This document shows positions 50,283 to 63,345 of a DNA stretch of 64,000 nt, piece after piece. Position numbers and translations under genes: made by a program. This DNA comes from Stercorarius parasiticus. Its lineage: Eukaryota > Chordata > Aves > Charadriiformes > Stercorariidae. The stretch lies in NCBI GenBank assembly GCA_013396915.1, contig VWZL01000594.1, positions 310,618 through 374,617 on the forward strand. The letters are read 5' to 3'. Below the pieces are notes generated by a model, which had not been told where the DNA came from, ran no database searches, and saw nothing but the letters and a program-made list of their open reading frames with translations. The number at the start of each line of letters is the position of its first letter. Positions within the stretch are counted from its first letter, which is position 1.

Positions 50283-53200
50283 TATATAAACAAACATTGT
50301 TAAAACTGTGCTCCTTTGAGAACAAGTCATCTTCCAGTCTTCAGCAACTGTTCTTTAAATGAAAACAGATTCACCTCACCTCATAAATTGGGATTTTCCT
50401 TGCTACAAACCCTTGTCTTTAATCTGATCTTCTCTGGGAAGAGGCCTATGTATCAACCTTCATTAATTGCACCATAAAATACGGACCATCCGCTGTATAT
50501 CACCCCCTGGCAGAAGCCAATTTAATTTGCTACAACTGCTTTTCAACAAGGGTAAACACTGCAATGATAGTTGGCAGACATTGACTTCTCTGGAGATCAG
50601 TATCGCAATTTATTGATCTAAGAAGTTAATACTGACAGAGAAAACCTTCAGTGGATATTAGAGCTAGAGACCAAATAAATCTTTATAATAACTGAAGAAA
50701 AGAAAAGACAATCTGTGTACTTTATAGCTTTTTCTAAGGAGTAGTGAATGAATGCTGAACCGACTTTCAGGGTGATAGTTTTAGTTGTTTCGTAAATTAT
50801 GCCACTAAGTATCATTTTATATTCTAGAAGCTGAGTAGAACTAGGAAATTAAATAAGTGCAGTCAGCAAGCTCAGCAGTGACATCTTGATATACTGAAGG
50901 TAATCAAAGACCTGCAAATGGATTTATTAATGGGTCTGCACAACATTTTTATGAAATATCGTGCTTACATGTTATTATCCTGTTCTATCAACGAAAGTGA
51001 AAAAGAAGGGGAAGTGATTTTCTCAAAGCTATGAAGGGCTGTTAAAAGAAAGATAGAAATGAGGAACTCGCAAGTCCAAGCACTCCAGCTGTTCATCCAG
51101 AGTGTGCAATGCTCCCCTACAGACTTTTGGAGTGCCGTGACTTCTGTAGTTTTATATTGTTTAACATCATAAAGTTTTTGCTTATCTATACACTTCCTGC
51201 AAATAAAATGACTAAACTATCGAGGCCAGAACAATAAAAATTAGTTTTGATAAGAAAAAATAGAAGACATGAAATCAGATTTCACCTCCCACCACTCACC
51301 GTGTTTGATTAATCTTCCCCAACATCTCCAGTCTCACTCACTATTTTTTAACACCTTTGAATACAATCCAGGTGGTTATTTATAAACCTATTTCATGTGT
51401 CTTTTATTGGTAGGTATAGTTGATTATTCTTACCAATTACTAATACGTGCAATTATCAGCTGAGACATTTAATTATTGTTTTCAGGTATTGCCTGCTCCA
51501 TTACATAGAGCTTGCTGCTCCCATAGCTGAGAAGGCTGCATGGCTCTTGCATCTGGCTTGAGTTATCATGGCTCCCATCGCAGGGGCAAACCGTGATTTA
51601 CAGCTACTAGTGCTTCTTGCTACCTCTTTTTATGCTAGTACGTCAGAAGTGGGTAGCCAAGTAAGTTTTTAGTGGTTCGATTATCTACTGATTTTCAACC
51701 AGCAGTTAGTATACAAGCGGACAGATTAGCCTCGATTCATCTTACAATCTAAGCAAAGCTAATCACCTGAGCTGTGAAATGCCAGTGGGAAATTTCACCT
51801 CATTTAAGATAAGACACCGATCTGTCACTTAACAGCATTTGTATGTCTAGTACTGTTTATTTTAGAAGACTCTGAGCTCTCAAGGACTCTGAGCAAACAC
51901 TTTAAATGTAATATTTTGCACAATAATTTTTTTCAGCAAGGAGAGATCAGATGAAGGATATTTTGTTGACTGCTATTTGTTTCTACTTTGAAAAATAGCT
52001 GGGAAAATGCTCTTCTAGCATTTTACTTAGGGTAAATTAATTATAAAGTCCATAACCAGCAAGCAACATAAAGAGTATATAACCAGTCCATGGTTTGTTG
52101 CAGGGCTACAGTGTTTGAAATAGTTTAGACTCAGATTATATTTTCAGATTGTTTAATTTCTATTTAATTTACATTTAATTTACTCAGATACTAAGCTAGC
52201 TATCTCTCCTCTCCTATATTAAATGCAGAAGTGTAAGATTGCCAAAGTACCAGGCACAACTTACTATTATTATCTGCTTTTCAGTTTCTAAAATTGGCAA
52301 TATGAAAATACCGAGCATATAAAACATCTAGTAGCTGGCACAAGGAGAACACCTTAATAAACACGTTTTAAAATTTGTAAAAAAAGTAGAAAGCTGAACT
52401 AAGCCTTTAAATAGAGGCCCAAGAATTGGAGGTTGCTGGTTTACAATTGAGTACATGCAGAGGGAAAAACACAGTCTGTTTTTATAGGCATATAAATGTC
52501 ACGTTTCTCATAATAGAAAATTATATATGTATCACTACATAACTAATAGATTTTTTTACTAGCACATATGCATTCCTTTCTGCTCTTTCTTTCCAGCTTG
52601 ATTTTTCGTTGCCCATCCCTCCAGTTTGTCTTTATTCCCCACTTCCCTTCACAAGACTCATAATAAACAGAGGCACAAGTTCCCTTGGTCAGATAACTTC
52701 CTGGCACACAGAGGTTAGACGAAGGGTTCATTAATATGTAGGAGAAAACCACTTTTACCTCCCAAACAGCAAATTCAACTTGAGTTAATCTCTAAAAACC
52801 CCCTTCACTTCTATCTGCAAGCAGAATGTAATTTCAAAAGTCATTTGGACAATGATTTGGGGGTTAACATCTCTTTGTGAAGAGTACCGCAGGATCATCA
52901 ATGACTGTCACTGTGTGAGTTGGGACTGCTACTATGACACATTATATTAAATGTTACTCCAGTCATATTTTTATCCTAATGAAAACCAGGGGGTTGCTTT
53001 CACAGACGCAAACGCTTTGTTGACAACACAGTGAAGAACTGATTTCCTTGAGCAAAACTCTACTCTCTCTTCAATTTCTATTGTTTCTTTCATACTTCAT
53101 TGACTATACTATCCAGCCTTGACATTTTGTTACTGTATATTCTTCCCTAATAATATCATATAACATCAGCTTTTTCTGCTCTTTCAGCAGTCAATTGAGA

Positions 53201-56200
53201 GAACCAAGTACTCTCCTGGGATTTTAATCTGCAGGCTGCCTGTTTCAATTGCTTTTCTTTCCTTGCAGGAGATCTTTCAGGTTCAAATATACACCTTTTT
53301 TTTGCTCAAATTGCATTCAGTTTTGTAGCAAATATGATGGTTGTCTCATACAGTAGGTTCAGTGATGGGTTTTTTTACTCCAGTCACGAAGACATTTCCC
53401 TTCTCCAAAGCCTGCATCGCAGCACTAAGGGTAACTACACTGATACTCCACACTACAGCCATAGCCTGGATGTGGAAGAAAATGTCTGCATCCACTCAAA
53501 GAAGAGTCTGTCAGCAAAATATCTCTAGAGTGTCCTACATCTTCCCTGTATACAGATCCATTATTTCTCTGCCCTTCCAAATAAAACACTTAGAAAAGAA
53601 GTAATCAATTAATTAAATGCAGAAGGATCAAATCTGATAACAGAATCGCCCTCTCTCCTTCCCTTACACATTCTTGCCCATTCTGCATCATTACATATCA
53701 GAACATACTGGGACCAAGATATAAGCCGGAGCCAAAAAGGATCAGTATTAATACAAACAACAGATACACCTATCATTACATTAAAGGGGACAGAAACATA
53801 CTCGGGACATACATTTATATGCTTCTGGATATGTGGAAATAATGGTCTTGATGGGTTAGGAAAAAAATGCTCCTGGTAACAGGTTGTTCTGTAAGTTTCC
53901 CTGAAGTATCCGCAGATGGCCACTGTTGAAGCCAGACATGGATTTAGGTGCCAATTTCAGCAAAACAGTTCCTATGCTCACATATTCATACAATTAACTG
54001 TTCTTCATGAAGCTCTGAAAGATGTTCATGATCTCCTTACAGCCTATGTAACGTATTTTTTAGTCTACAAGAAAGAGACATGGTTCTTTCAAGACAAAAA
54101 TGTATTTGCACTTGCTATTAATGAATATTTTTCTTTAAGGTACACATTTTCTCATACACTAAACTCATGTCCAAAAAACTACACATGCTTTCCTGTTCAG
54201 TACATCCCTTTGCCCACATGTACATATGGATAGAGGTGGTATCTCCTGCAACACTGCGGTCAGTTTTCTGACTACAGTTTCCCTCACGTATTGTTTTCAT
54301 CTGAGTGAGAACAATGTTTCACAACATTAACAAAAATGATTTTTTAAATCTGAACATAGTGAAGCCAGCCTGCCTTTCATTAATAATTTGCTGCTCAATT
54401 GTTGAGTTGTTTTCTACCTGTATTTTACTTTGTAAGCATTGAGAACAACATTGCCAAATTTTCACACTGGTGTTTTAATGTGAGGCTATGGTTTATTTTT
54501 CTGCGTTTCTCAAAAATACTCAGATGCTTTCAATTGCTACGCATTTCACTGAGGTTTTAACAAGCCACTTTGCACTTTCTAAATGTTGTGACTGCAATTA
54601 TTCTCACTTCTTCATCAGTTCTCAGAAGGGTTTTTACAATTTCAGTATGGAACCACTTCTGACAGGGTATCTTAACTTATTTAGATGCAGAGGCTTCATT
54701 CTCAAAACTGTCTTGAATTCTGCAATAACAGCTTAAAGGAAACATTTTAAACGTCTGCATGTGTCTGCTGCTAAATCAAGGAAGACAGATTTTTTTTTTC
54801 CCCAACTGCAAGAAAAGAAGCAAGTGATATTTAACAATGTGAAATATGCTTTCCCTGGCTGCAGCACTTCTGTATGATGTTGTTAGAAATAAAAGGTAAA
54901 CATTTAGCAAGTAAGTTTTGCCATGTTATTTGCTTTCAGTGTTTTTAATAGCAATGTTCTTTAATGTTTTTAGCAAGTTGAATCCCTTTGTGTAATATAA
55001 CACAATATTTCAGCTCCTGAAATGTAGAAATTCTGATTACTACAGAAACAGTTTCAAAGCATGCTAACATTGCTTTTTGGTTTAGCAAGCAGGTTCCAGA
55101 GCGGAGTTGGTCACGGCAGAACAAATATTCCTTCATTTTGTGAATATATGGTACGATGTATTTCTACCTTCAGACTGCAGCTCTCATTCTTAAGGGAAAG
55201 ACTAAGAAGATTAAAGCATAGTGGCAATTTCAACTTCCAACCTAGCAAAGGGTTCAACAGAAACTACCCCAACTGCATCTCTCCACAGTCTTTCTAGCTG
55301 TACTTGTTCTTCTTCCCTTCTCTAGTCTAATACTTATTTCTCTTCCCACCAGCTCAAATCAAGATCTGTCAAGATCGCCTGCTCTTTCTTACCTCTTAAG
55401 GTACTTGCAAAGCATCCTCTATTCACCATATTTCCCACTGCTACATCCATTCCATCACCAACACTACTCCTGTTGTGCCATCTATCTGAACCTGAAAGTC
55501 TTCCCACCTTCTCTATCTTTCTCCCCTCCTTTGGTCAACAACCATCCCCTTCAGCCCATATACATAGGCTAATATAAATAATATATTAAAAATACAAAAT
55601 ACATGTTAAGTATATGTAGTATATATAAATTAAATACATATATATATGTATTTAAATATGCACACAAAAAATTGACTGAAGGAATCTCTTTATGTAGTTG
55701 CTGGGATGTAGCAGCCATACGACTGGTTTGCTACTGAAAAGATCCACAGTGAAGCTGGTCAAATACTGCATGTCTGAAAAAATATGTCAGGTTTCATTAC
55801 AGAGAACCTCCATTTTGACAAAGCTTCTCAGCCCTTAGCTCTGTACAGTCTGGGGAGGCCAAACTGCATTGCTTAAGAAACTGATGCAACTTGCAAAGGA
55901 ATGGACGAGTTAAAGGTTGCCTGTACTAGTACTTAGGCTCTGCATTATCATTATTTTTAGAGCCCTCAGCTGAGCATTTTGTTTTCATTTTTGTGTTTTG
56001 CAATGGAATTATATATTAAACTTGCTGAGATATCTGAATAAAGCCATTAGCGATAAAATATTCATTTTTCATTTGTATTATGTCCAGGAATACAAATGAG
56101 GATAATTTCTTTCTAGCCTTCAACATTAATAGGGAAACCAGGGAGAAAAATTGAACACACCTTTCACATTCATTTAACTACAATAAAATATAAAGAACTT

Positions 56201-59194
56201 TTCAAATGAAAAACGCTTTGAAAAAAATAAATACTGTCTTGTTTTCTTTGGAAGTATTATTACATGCACCTCCGCTATTGTATTTATATATTTATTTATT
56301 TTCTAGTTCAGTAATTCTGCAAATCAAGGCTAAGGTACTGGCTCAAACACCATGTGGTAACTCAGTATTCCTTGAAACAGCTGTGGTAGAACTATTACAA
56401 AAATAAATCAGCAAGAGTAAAAGCAAATGAGGAGACATGTCAGCAAACTCCTAAGCTCATGCTACAGGCTAGAAGTTTATCCATATTCATGTTATGCCAT
56501 GAAGCAGCTGGCATCCTGGCTTATCTGATGGCAATCTCTCTACATGGCTCCATTGAGTTTCTTTTAGCTGCTTCTTTTCCCTTCCCCTTGTATCTGCCAC
56601 TACGATTTTAGCTTTCAGCAGCTGCCACTGCTTACGAGAATCTCTGTAGGCTCAGTTATGGCAAAAACAGAAGTTTTTCTTGGCATTGTCGTTGCATCTT
56701 TCACTCCTCTGCAGCAGAGAGGTGATGGCAGGTGCTAACACCACTTGGCTGCTGCAGGGAGGCAGTGGCATGTGGTTGTCACCGCATCAGCTGCTTCCAG
56801 AGGCAGCTCGTGCAGAGCGAGCTGCATGTGACTACCTGGTCCTAGGCATGAGTTACAAGCGGAAGGTAGTTCCCCAACTTCTTCCTAAAAACCCCAAGAA
56901 CTCCAAGAGAAATTGATATCCGAAAGGATATAAAACAACACCCAGAGAGATCATAGGATCTGCAGGCAGCAGCAACACTCTGGGTTTAAGTGATGTCCAT
57001 CAGCAGAGCTGGTCTGAAAAGCCTGGCTCACACTATTCCTTTTGTACTCTGGCTCTTATCGTACTGCTGCTCCCAGCCTTTCAGGGCTGCGAAGTTCAAT
57101 ACAAAAATTTCATCCATCTGCTTTTTCATGCCTCTTAAAGTTGGGACAATTTTCTATTTGTGTGCATCAGGTACTGCATACAAAGGACAATCTTGGAAAG
57201 GACTCTGAGAATAGAGACGAATGGTTTTTGGCAAAGAGTTTGCACTGAAATACAAGAAATGAACAGATCAAATATAAGAAACTTTTAGCACTTACACTGC
57301 AGATGTAAAAATACACTTGTGGAACACTGCATTTTCAAGAGAAGAAATCAATATTGAGGGAATGCTAAAATCAATATCACCCATGCCTATCTATTTTATT
57401 ATACCTTTCAATTAATGGCCATATACTTTTTTTGCCACATGATGATGGCTTTTTAAAACTTGTCAATTTTTTTTTTTTAACGTCCAACACTTATATTGGT
57501 CTGCAAGCTGCCCACATATGATCAGAAGAAAATACTGCTGTCAGGTTTCAATCCTTTCTAGTCTAACGGCTCCATTTCTTTCACTCAGTTATGCTTGTCC
57601 TTCAGTAGTATAAAGTCTAATCGGTCCCTGTATTAGAGAGGCAATGGGTAGGTACCCAGAAGCCGTTTTAACCCTTGTCATAGCCAGAGACACAGAGTTC
57701 AGTACCAGGAGTTATGAGAAATCTTACATTAAACAAAACTGCGCTAATAAACTTTTTCAAAATAAGGAGAATTTGTAACTTTTACTGATGGCTTTTAAAG
57801 ACAATATATTATCAGCGAATATAAATGGCTTGTACATCACCTTTCATTTGTTTGTTTTCTGCAAAGAAGTTAGAGAGTATCATATCTAGTAGACCGGAAA
57901 AAAAAAAGTCATTCTGTAGCTTCTTAACCGATGCATACAAAAATCCAATATAAAATCTTCATCATTAAATATGGTTTTCATGAAGAAGAACGACGATTTT
58001 CATATCATTCTTGCTGAATGCTCTCTACAGGTTATTATAGGCAGGTACCTAAACTTAAATTTAAGTAAGAATACTGTGATTAGGAAAGCTACTTGCAGGT
58101 GTATATTTTTCAGAGGATTTCTACAACATTACCCAAACTAGAAAACAATTTCCATCTGTTTACCACAAGTTTTCCAAAACCAAAGAAATTTTCTTTTAAA
58201 ACATCACTAGTAAATTGGGAGCATGCAAAAACTGAGCCTAAGTGCCTGAAAGTCTGACTGTATTATTTTAGAAAATAAGATGTCTAGCACAGCAAAACCA
58301 GGAACTAAAACCATCCAGGCTTGAAATCTTAAGGATTTTTTAGGAAATGACTATGTCATTCGTCATGAATTGTGATCCGGCTATGCCAGAATGGAACCAA
58401 CCCACCAAATGCAAACTGAAGCTAAGACGGATACATGTATTAAGCATATGTAGTAAAAAGTAAGAAAGAAATCATAAACCTTAACTTAGCTATTGATATT
58501 GTTAAACTTTTCGGGGGAATCTTGCACAGCTTGAAGCATAATCAAGTAGAAAGAAACTGCCCTTCAACAATTGCCAGAGCCCCAGAAGATACCTCTCTCC
58601 CCATAGGCAAAAGCACTAGATTCCAATTGCCTACAAATATATACCTGATGTCCTGTGTCCACAGGGATTCCTAACCTGCCCTAAACATCAGAAAAGAAAA
58701 AATTGCACAATATTTCCAAGTGTTATATGAACAAGTAAATAATCTCAATTTATTTTGAAAACATGCTCATTCCACTGAGAGGCAAAAGCAATGAACATTT
58801 TGAAACGCTTTTAGCAAGAAAAGGGAGCTTTTCCTGGAACATAGGATGTAACAGAATTCCAAATCTTCAAAAAGACAACCATGGGCCTTCAACAGATTTA
58901 CACAGCAGAGACTTATACCCAACAGTCACAGATTTAAGTGATGGATGTTCCTGTTCCGCAAGCCATTTCAAGCAGATGAAGGGTACTGCCTGCATGGTGT
59001 GTCATATATACTTGTGGCCAGTAGTAGTGAATCACAAATAATAAAGTTCAATGTATGAAATCAACACCAATGGAAAAAGACAAGGAAAAACTAATTGGGG
59101 AAAAAATGTAAAAATGCATGAACATCAAAATAGCAACTACTTTTCAAAGAAACAAGGCTTTCTTCTGCTTCTTCTCATTTAAATCTGTGCCTTG
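50283..59194. other. AT-rich non-coding stretch
   Basis: About 9 kb with no supported gene. It contains a TTTAATTT-repeating segment (52152-52186), a 26-bp AT palindrome (55630-55655) within a low-complexity AT region (55560-55670), and a somewhat GC-richer, CAG/CTG-rich part (56490-56880) with a 78-residue frame that I do not recognise. The 51.41-51.64 kb part again has clustered ATTA/TAAT words (ACCAATTACTAATACG, CAATTATCAG, TTTAATTATTG). Confidence 0.55.
55560..55670. repeat. AT low-complexity tract with a 26-bp perfect palindrome
   Basis: Alternating AT-rich words culminate at 55630-55655 in a perfect palindrome whose 13-base left half is TTAAATACATATA. It could form a cruciform; no other function is suggested. 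Confidence 0.88.
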
Positions 59195-59198
59195 GGTG
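59195..59198. repeat. Target site duplication, left copy (GGTG)
   Basis: GGTG directly abuts the left LTR end and is repeated at 59739-59742 directly after the right end. Four matching bases are few, but they lie exactly at the TG...CA boundaries. Confidence 0.6.
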
Positions 59199-59335
59199 TG
59201 CTGTGGTTCAACCCCAGCCAGCAAATAAACACCACGCAGCTGCTCACTCACCCCTCCGTGCCTCCCCCCTCGCCCCAAGGGGAGGAGAATGTGAAAAAAA
59301 AAAAAGGTAAAACTCTTGGGTTGAGATAAAGACAG

Positions 59336-59341
59336 TTTAAT
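59336..59341 (-). promoter_or_regulatory. LTR polyadenylation signal ATTAAA
   Basis: ATTAAA on the minus strand, about 160 nt downstream of the LTR TATA box and followed by a T-rich downstream part, as expected for the R region of this LTR. Confidence 0.65.
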
Positions 59342-59360
59342 AGGACAGCAAAGGAAGAGA

Positions 59361-59381
59361 TAATAATAATAATAATAATAA
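59361..59381. repeat. TAA microsatellite inside the LTR
   Basis: Seven TAA units in the plus-strand reading. It accounts for the tyrosine/isoleucine runs in overlapping minus-strand frames. Confidence 0.95.
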
Positions 59382-59498
59382 CAAAGAATGATAGAATATA
59401 CAAAAGAAGTGATGCACAATACAATTGCTCACTACCCGCTGATGATGCCCAGCCCGTTCCCAAGCAGTGATCGCAGCCCTCCCGCCAACTCCCACAGT

Positions 59499-59505
59499 TT
59501 ATATA
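59499..59505 (-). promoter_or_regulatory. LTR core promoter (TATATAA)
   Basis: TATATAA on the minus strand, preceded upstream at 59513-59520 by TGATGTCA, a likely decayed CRE/ATF site. In this LTR family the pair marks the U3 promoter; whether it is still active is unknown. Confidence 0.65.
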
Positions 59506-59738
59506 CTGAGCATGACATCATATTGTATGGAATATCCTTTTGGCCAGTTTGGGTCAGCTGTCCTGGCTCTGCTCCCTCCCAGCTTCTATGGGAAGCTGAC
59601 TTGACAAAGCCTTGACTGCTTAGCAACAACTGAAAATATTAGGGTGTTAACAACATTATTCTCATCCTAAATCAAAAACATAGCACTATACCAGCTGCTA
59701 GTAAGAAAATTAACTCTATCCCAGCCAAAACCAAGACA

Positions 59739-59742
59739 GGTG
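59739..59742. repeat. Target site duplication, right copy (GGTG)
   Basis: Matches 59195-59198 and directly abuts the CA end of the LTR. Confidence 0.6.
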
Positions 59743-62099
59743 CACAAATTTAACGTTCACCTGACAGCATTTGTATAAGCAAGGCTAGATTAACCTGTGA
59801 GCCAAAGTCAGCTGGTTCCTCCAGGACTGAAGCATCTTCTCCCCTATGGATTGTCCCGGCAGGGATCTATTGCACAGGTAGGACATGAACATACACAGTG
59901 AATTATTTGTTCTGGTCTAACTTCCCACATGAAAACTCTTCATACAATTGCCAGTGTGCAGTATAACTAAAGTCTATTTTAAAACTGGAAGAAACCCATT
60001 GCTCTGGAAACACAAATTGTAACTGGGCGGTAAGCACCTCTTTTGGATAAATCACAGGTTTTTTTCTCATGCTTTACATTTATAAAGCAAAGTAGGGAAA
60101 CTGGAGATTCGAAAAGGTCAAAATCTTCTGTACATCATCATGCAATTCTCCAGCTAAGAGTACTGTACTCTTAACAACTCAGTTTAAAGTCTGCTGAGTG
60201 ATTGTTATCAGAATAATTTCTAAAAATAGCATCAATTGCTAGATGCTGGGAGGAAAGAGAACAGGGTGTGATTGCTGAAAAACAAACCTGAAAAAAAGAA
60301 CCTATATCTTTTGTACTTATTTTGACATACGCCTTTAAGCATTTGACTTACTGAATTTTCAGCTTCCTACACAAAGATACACCAGCCATTTTATATATTA
60401 TGTTTAAAGGAAATGTTCCTTATTTTTACATGTTTTGTGAAATATGGAGTCTGTTTTCTTTATCCTAAGCAGGCTAAAGAAGAAAATTCAACAGTATTTC
60501 AAGAAATAAAATAATAAGATCCTGTGTTGCTATAGCAATCTTAGAAATTCTGAGGACAAAACTCTCAGATTTCAACTGTATATTAAATATTAAGAGTCAT
60601 TTGCATAAAATGCAGTATTATTTTTCATGCATGAAAAAGTCACAGACGGAATCTGAAATAACATACCAAAAAATTGCTCTACAACTTGATCAAGAGCTAC
60701 AATGAATTGTTGATTAATAATACTAACTCCAGAGGTCTACTTTTTGTTTATTCTTTATAAAGAACGGGTGGAAGTGGGTTTCTGATGTTGCATGTTTCTC
60801 TTGTAAAAACAAATGACTTCTCAGATGTGTTCTTGAAGGCCGCCAGACAAGAACAGATACATTTTGTTTCTGGTTGCCAAGGGATACAGAAGATCGTTTT
60901 CACATAGTGAATCATCACTGCATTTAAAAAATGGTGTTAGCATGAATTTCTATCATCGATGTGTGGACAAGTCTTTCTGTCACCTTCAGTGATCCTGCAG
61001 TGATCTACAGTCCTGATACAGGATGAGACACTTGGTTTTTTAATTGTCAATAATTATCTATCCCTGTGGCCTTTACAAAGTACATATTGCCATTAATACG
61101 TAGCAAAGCTCATAAGCATGATTACACAGGGGCTGAAACACTTCTTTGGAACAACATGCTGTATAATTCACTACCTATTCAATTCTACAATAATGTATAC
61201 ATTGAGAGTAAGATTTGCTATGACTAAAGCCTCGTATGACATGATTTTCACCCAGTTAAATGACAGGTGAAGACTTTACAGATAATGGTAAAAAAACAAC
61301 TGTATCTGATAATTTACTGTAGTGGTTTCAGCCAGCATTCCGACGTGCTTTTTGTGCAAATCCATTTGTACGCCACACATGGGAGTTTCCATAAGAAGAA
61401 ACATTGGTTGCAGTTCATTTCCATTGAGCAACACAAACTTGGAGGAGGGAAGGGAAGCCTTCAAAAGATAATTTCTCTGACATGAAAAGAACTTTGTTAC
61501 ACAGAAATAAAATTTTGCGGCTCACTAAAGGGTTGCCTTAATCAAACACAGTTCCTGAAAGAAGTCTTAGTGATATACCATCAACAACAGTTTTGAAACC
61601 TGATTTCCATTAATTATTCTGTATATTTTGTATATTTTATTTTAAGAAAGATTAATTAATATATTTCTATATGTAAACATTAACAAGACAGTCTTTATTA
61701 TGGCACGAGTTCAGCTGATGCCTGAACTGCTTGCTGTGATGAGATGTGCTCCTGAAATGAAGAATCACTCTGAAGAACCGAGAACTAAGGCATTTTACTG
61801 GAACACTTTCGTGAGAGAATGAAAAATCAGGAAGCCTAATACAATAGCATCCTAATGGTGTAATTGATTCCAGAAGAAACTACAACAGTGCACATAATTA
61901 ATTTCAGAGGTACATTGCAAGGTATAGTCAGGCTGCATTGATATATGGGCAGTAAACAACATTACATATGACTATACAGAGGGCTTATCTCTGGACCCAC
62001 TCAGATTTAGTTTGCACAAAACAAAACATGTCTGGAGAAGATTATGAAAGCTCTGAGTTAATCTTTTATCTGACAGATTGATGTAGTCAGATAAGATAA
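59743..62099. other. AT-rich non-coding stretch
   Basis: Nothing recognised as gene, RNA or transposon. Confidence 0.6.
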
Positions 62100-62760
62100 T
62101 TCAATGAGGTGTGAATGAAGAAGAAAAGGACACAAAAGTGATTGACGGCATCTGACAGCGTGCTGGTGAGAGAGAGAGGGCATTCTGTACTGCAGAAACC
62201 ACTAAAGAGTCAGAAGCAGAAGAACCAAATACCCACTGATACCAAAAAGGATGAGACCTGAAGAAGAATCTCTCAACGTACATGGTTGGCAGGTCTAAAA
62301 TAAAGGAAATGGAGTATTGATTAGAAGTTTGGGCTAGGAAGTAGTCACTAGAAACTGAAGGGTTTTGAGCAAAGGAGATGAAGAATGGACTTGAGGAAGA
62401 GTAGGACAATTGGAGAAGCAGAAGTCTAAGTACAGTCTAAGAGGACCCTCAGTAAATCTGAAAGAGGCCATTGAAGTGTCCCCGAGGTCACCTTCAGCTA
62501 AGACAGAAGACATTAAAGAAGGCTTGTCTTTTGACAAATAATACACAGAAGAGGTTGAGGAGAACAAGTAGAAGGAAGTATTAACATCAGGTTTTGTATC
62601 AAAAGCTAACTGAAATACAGTGGGCTGACTGGGGCAAGTGGGGAGACTGGAGAATAAGAACAAGGGAGGATCTTGATATGGGCTATAAAAAGAGAAGGAT
62701 GGAAGCATCAAAAGAGAGGAATTATTTGGAAGAGGGAAGTAGAAGAAGGTAATGCACAAT
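62100..62760. other. Strongly purine-biased tract
   Basis: The plus strand is dominated by A and G. In two 60-base lines that I counted (62341-62400 and 62641-62700) purines make up 43 and 46 of 60. The reverse strand therefore has a 161-residue open frame (62334-62819) rich in Ser, Phe, Leu and Pro, which is what a pyrimidine-rich strand yields; I do not call it a gene. Such asymmetry over 600 bases is uncommon in the rest of the window and may reflect an old repeat or a transcribed non-coding exon. Confidence 0.45.
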
Positions 62761-63345
62761 TTCTTCTCTCTGAAGGGGAAAAAACCCCCGTAACAAATAA
62801 AGAAACACATCACCCTCACAGTTATTTGGGTTATTCCAGGTGTGGACTTCTCCAGTTTGACAGTGTGCTACACAAACTACAATCTGAAGCCAAAGAAGGA
62901 GGAACCCATACAAGAAAAGAGAAGGATCTTGCTATTCCTGGTTAGATAACAGTAGATTTCTTGTACAGTTCCATGTGTATGCTCTAATAGGGCTTTTGCA
63001 TGTAAGTGTACTCCTGCTATACCTGCCAATAAAGAAAAAACAACAACAACAAATGATGAAGCACTGAAATCAGCCCAAGATACTAGCCAATATGAAGGAT
63101 AAAATCATTTAATGTGCTTTCAAATCAATACAAAGAAAACCAAGTCAAACCAAATTAAAACAGAATACATTAATGCACATAACAACTGTTTTTCACCTTG
63201 ATAAACAATTTTTTTGACTAAGAAGAAAAACCTACGGCCATATGTCTGTCTGTCTATCTATCCTCAATACATATACTCAAGTATGTATGCTTCACTATTC
63301 ACTAACATTCAAATAAAGCAAAAGAAGTGTTTTTAATTTCCTGCA
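62761..63345. other. Non-coding stretch before the CR1 copy
   Basis: No gene seen. A short TCTG/TCTA tetranucleotide tract lies at about 63245-63262. Confidence 0.55.

Larger units (their letters stand above)
59199..59738 (-). mobile_element. Solo LTR of an avian endogenous retrovirus
   Basis: A 540-bp unit with the retroviral ends TG...CA. On the minus strand it starts TGTCTTGGTTTTGGCTGGGA and ends in GGTTGAACCACAGCA, which I recognise as a long terminal repeat common in bird genomes (likely ERVL-related). It carries a TATATAA box (59499-59505), a CRE-like TGATGTCA just upstream (59513-59520; probably a CpG-decayed TGACGTCA) and an ATTAAA polyadenylation signal (59336-59341), in the expected order U3, R, U5. 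No second LTR, primer-binding site or retroviral gene lies next to it, so it is a solo LTR left by recombination between two LTRs. ERVL elements usually make 5-bp duplications; only 4 bp match here, so the class is uncertain. A TAA microsatellite (59361-59381) and an A run lie inside. Confidence 0.9.

Noticed and set aside
59144..59629. Several open frames within 59.1-59.6 kb
   Set aside because: They lie inside the solo LTR and its microsatellite, which explains their tyrosine/isoleucine and phenylalanine runs.
62334..62819. 161-residue minus-strand open frame, the second longest in the window
   Set aside because: It lies in a purine-biased tract whose complement is poor in stop codons; composition is Ser/Phe/Leu/Pro-rich without motif, and starts inside low-complexity sequence.
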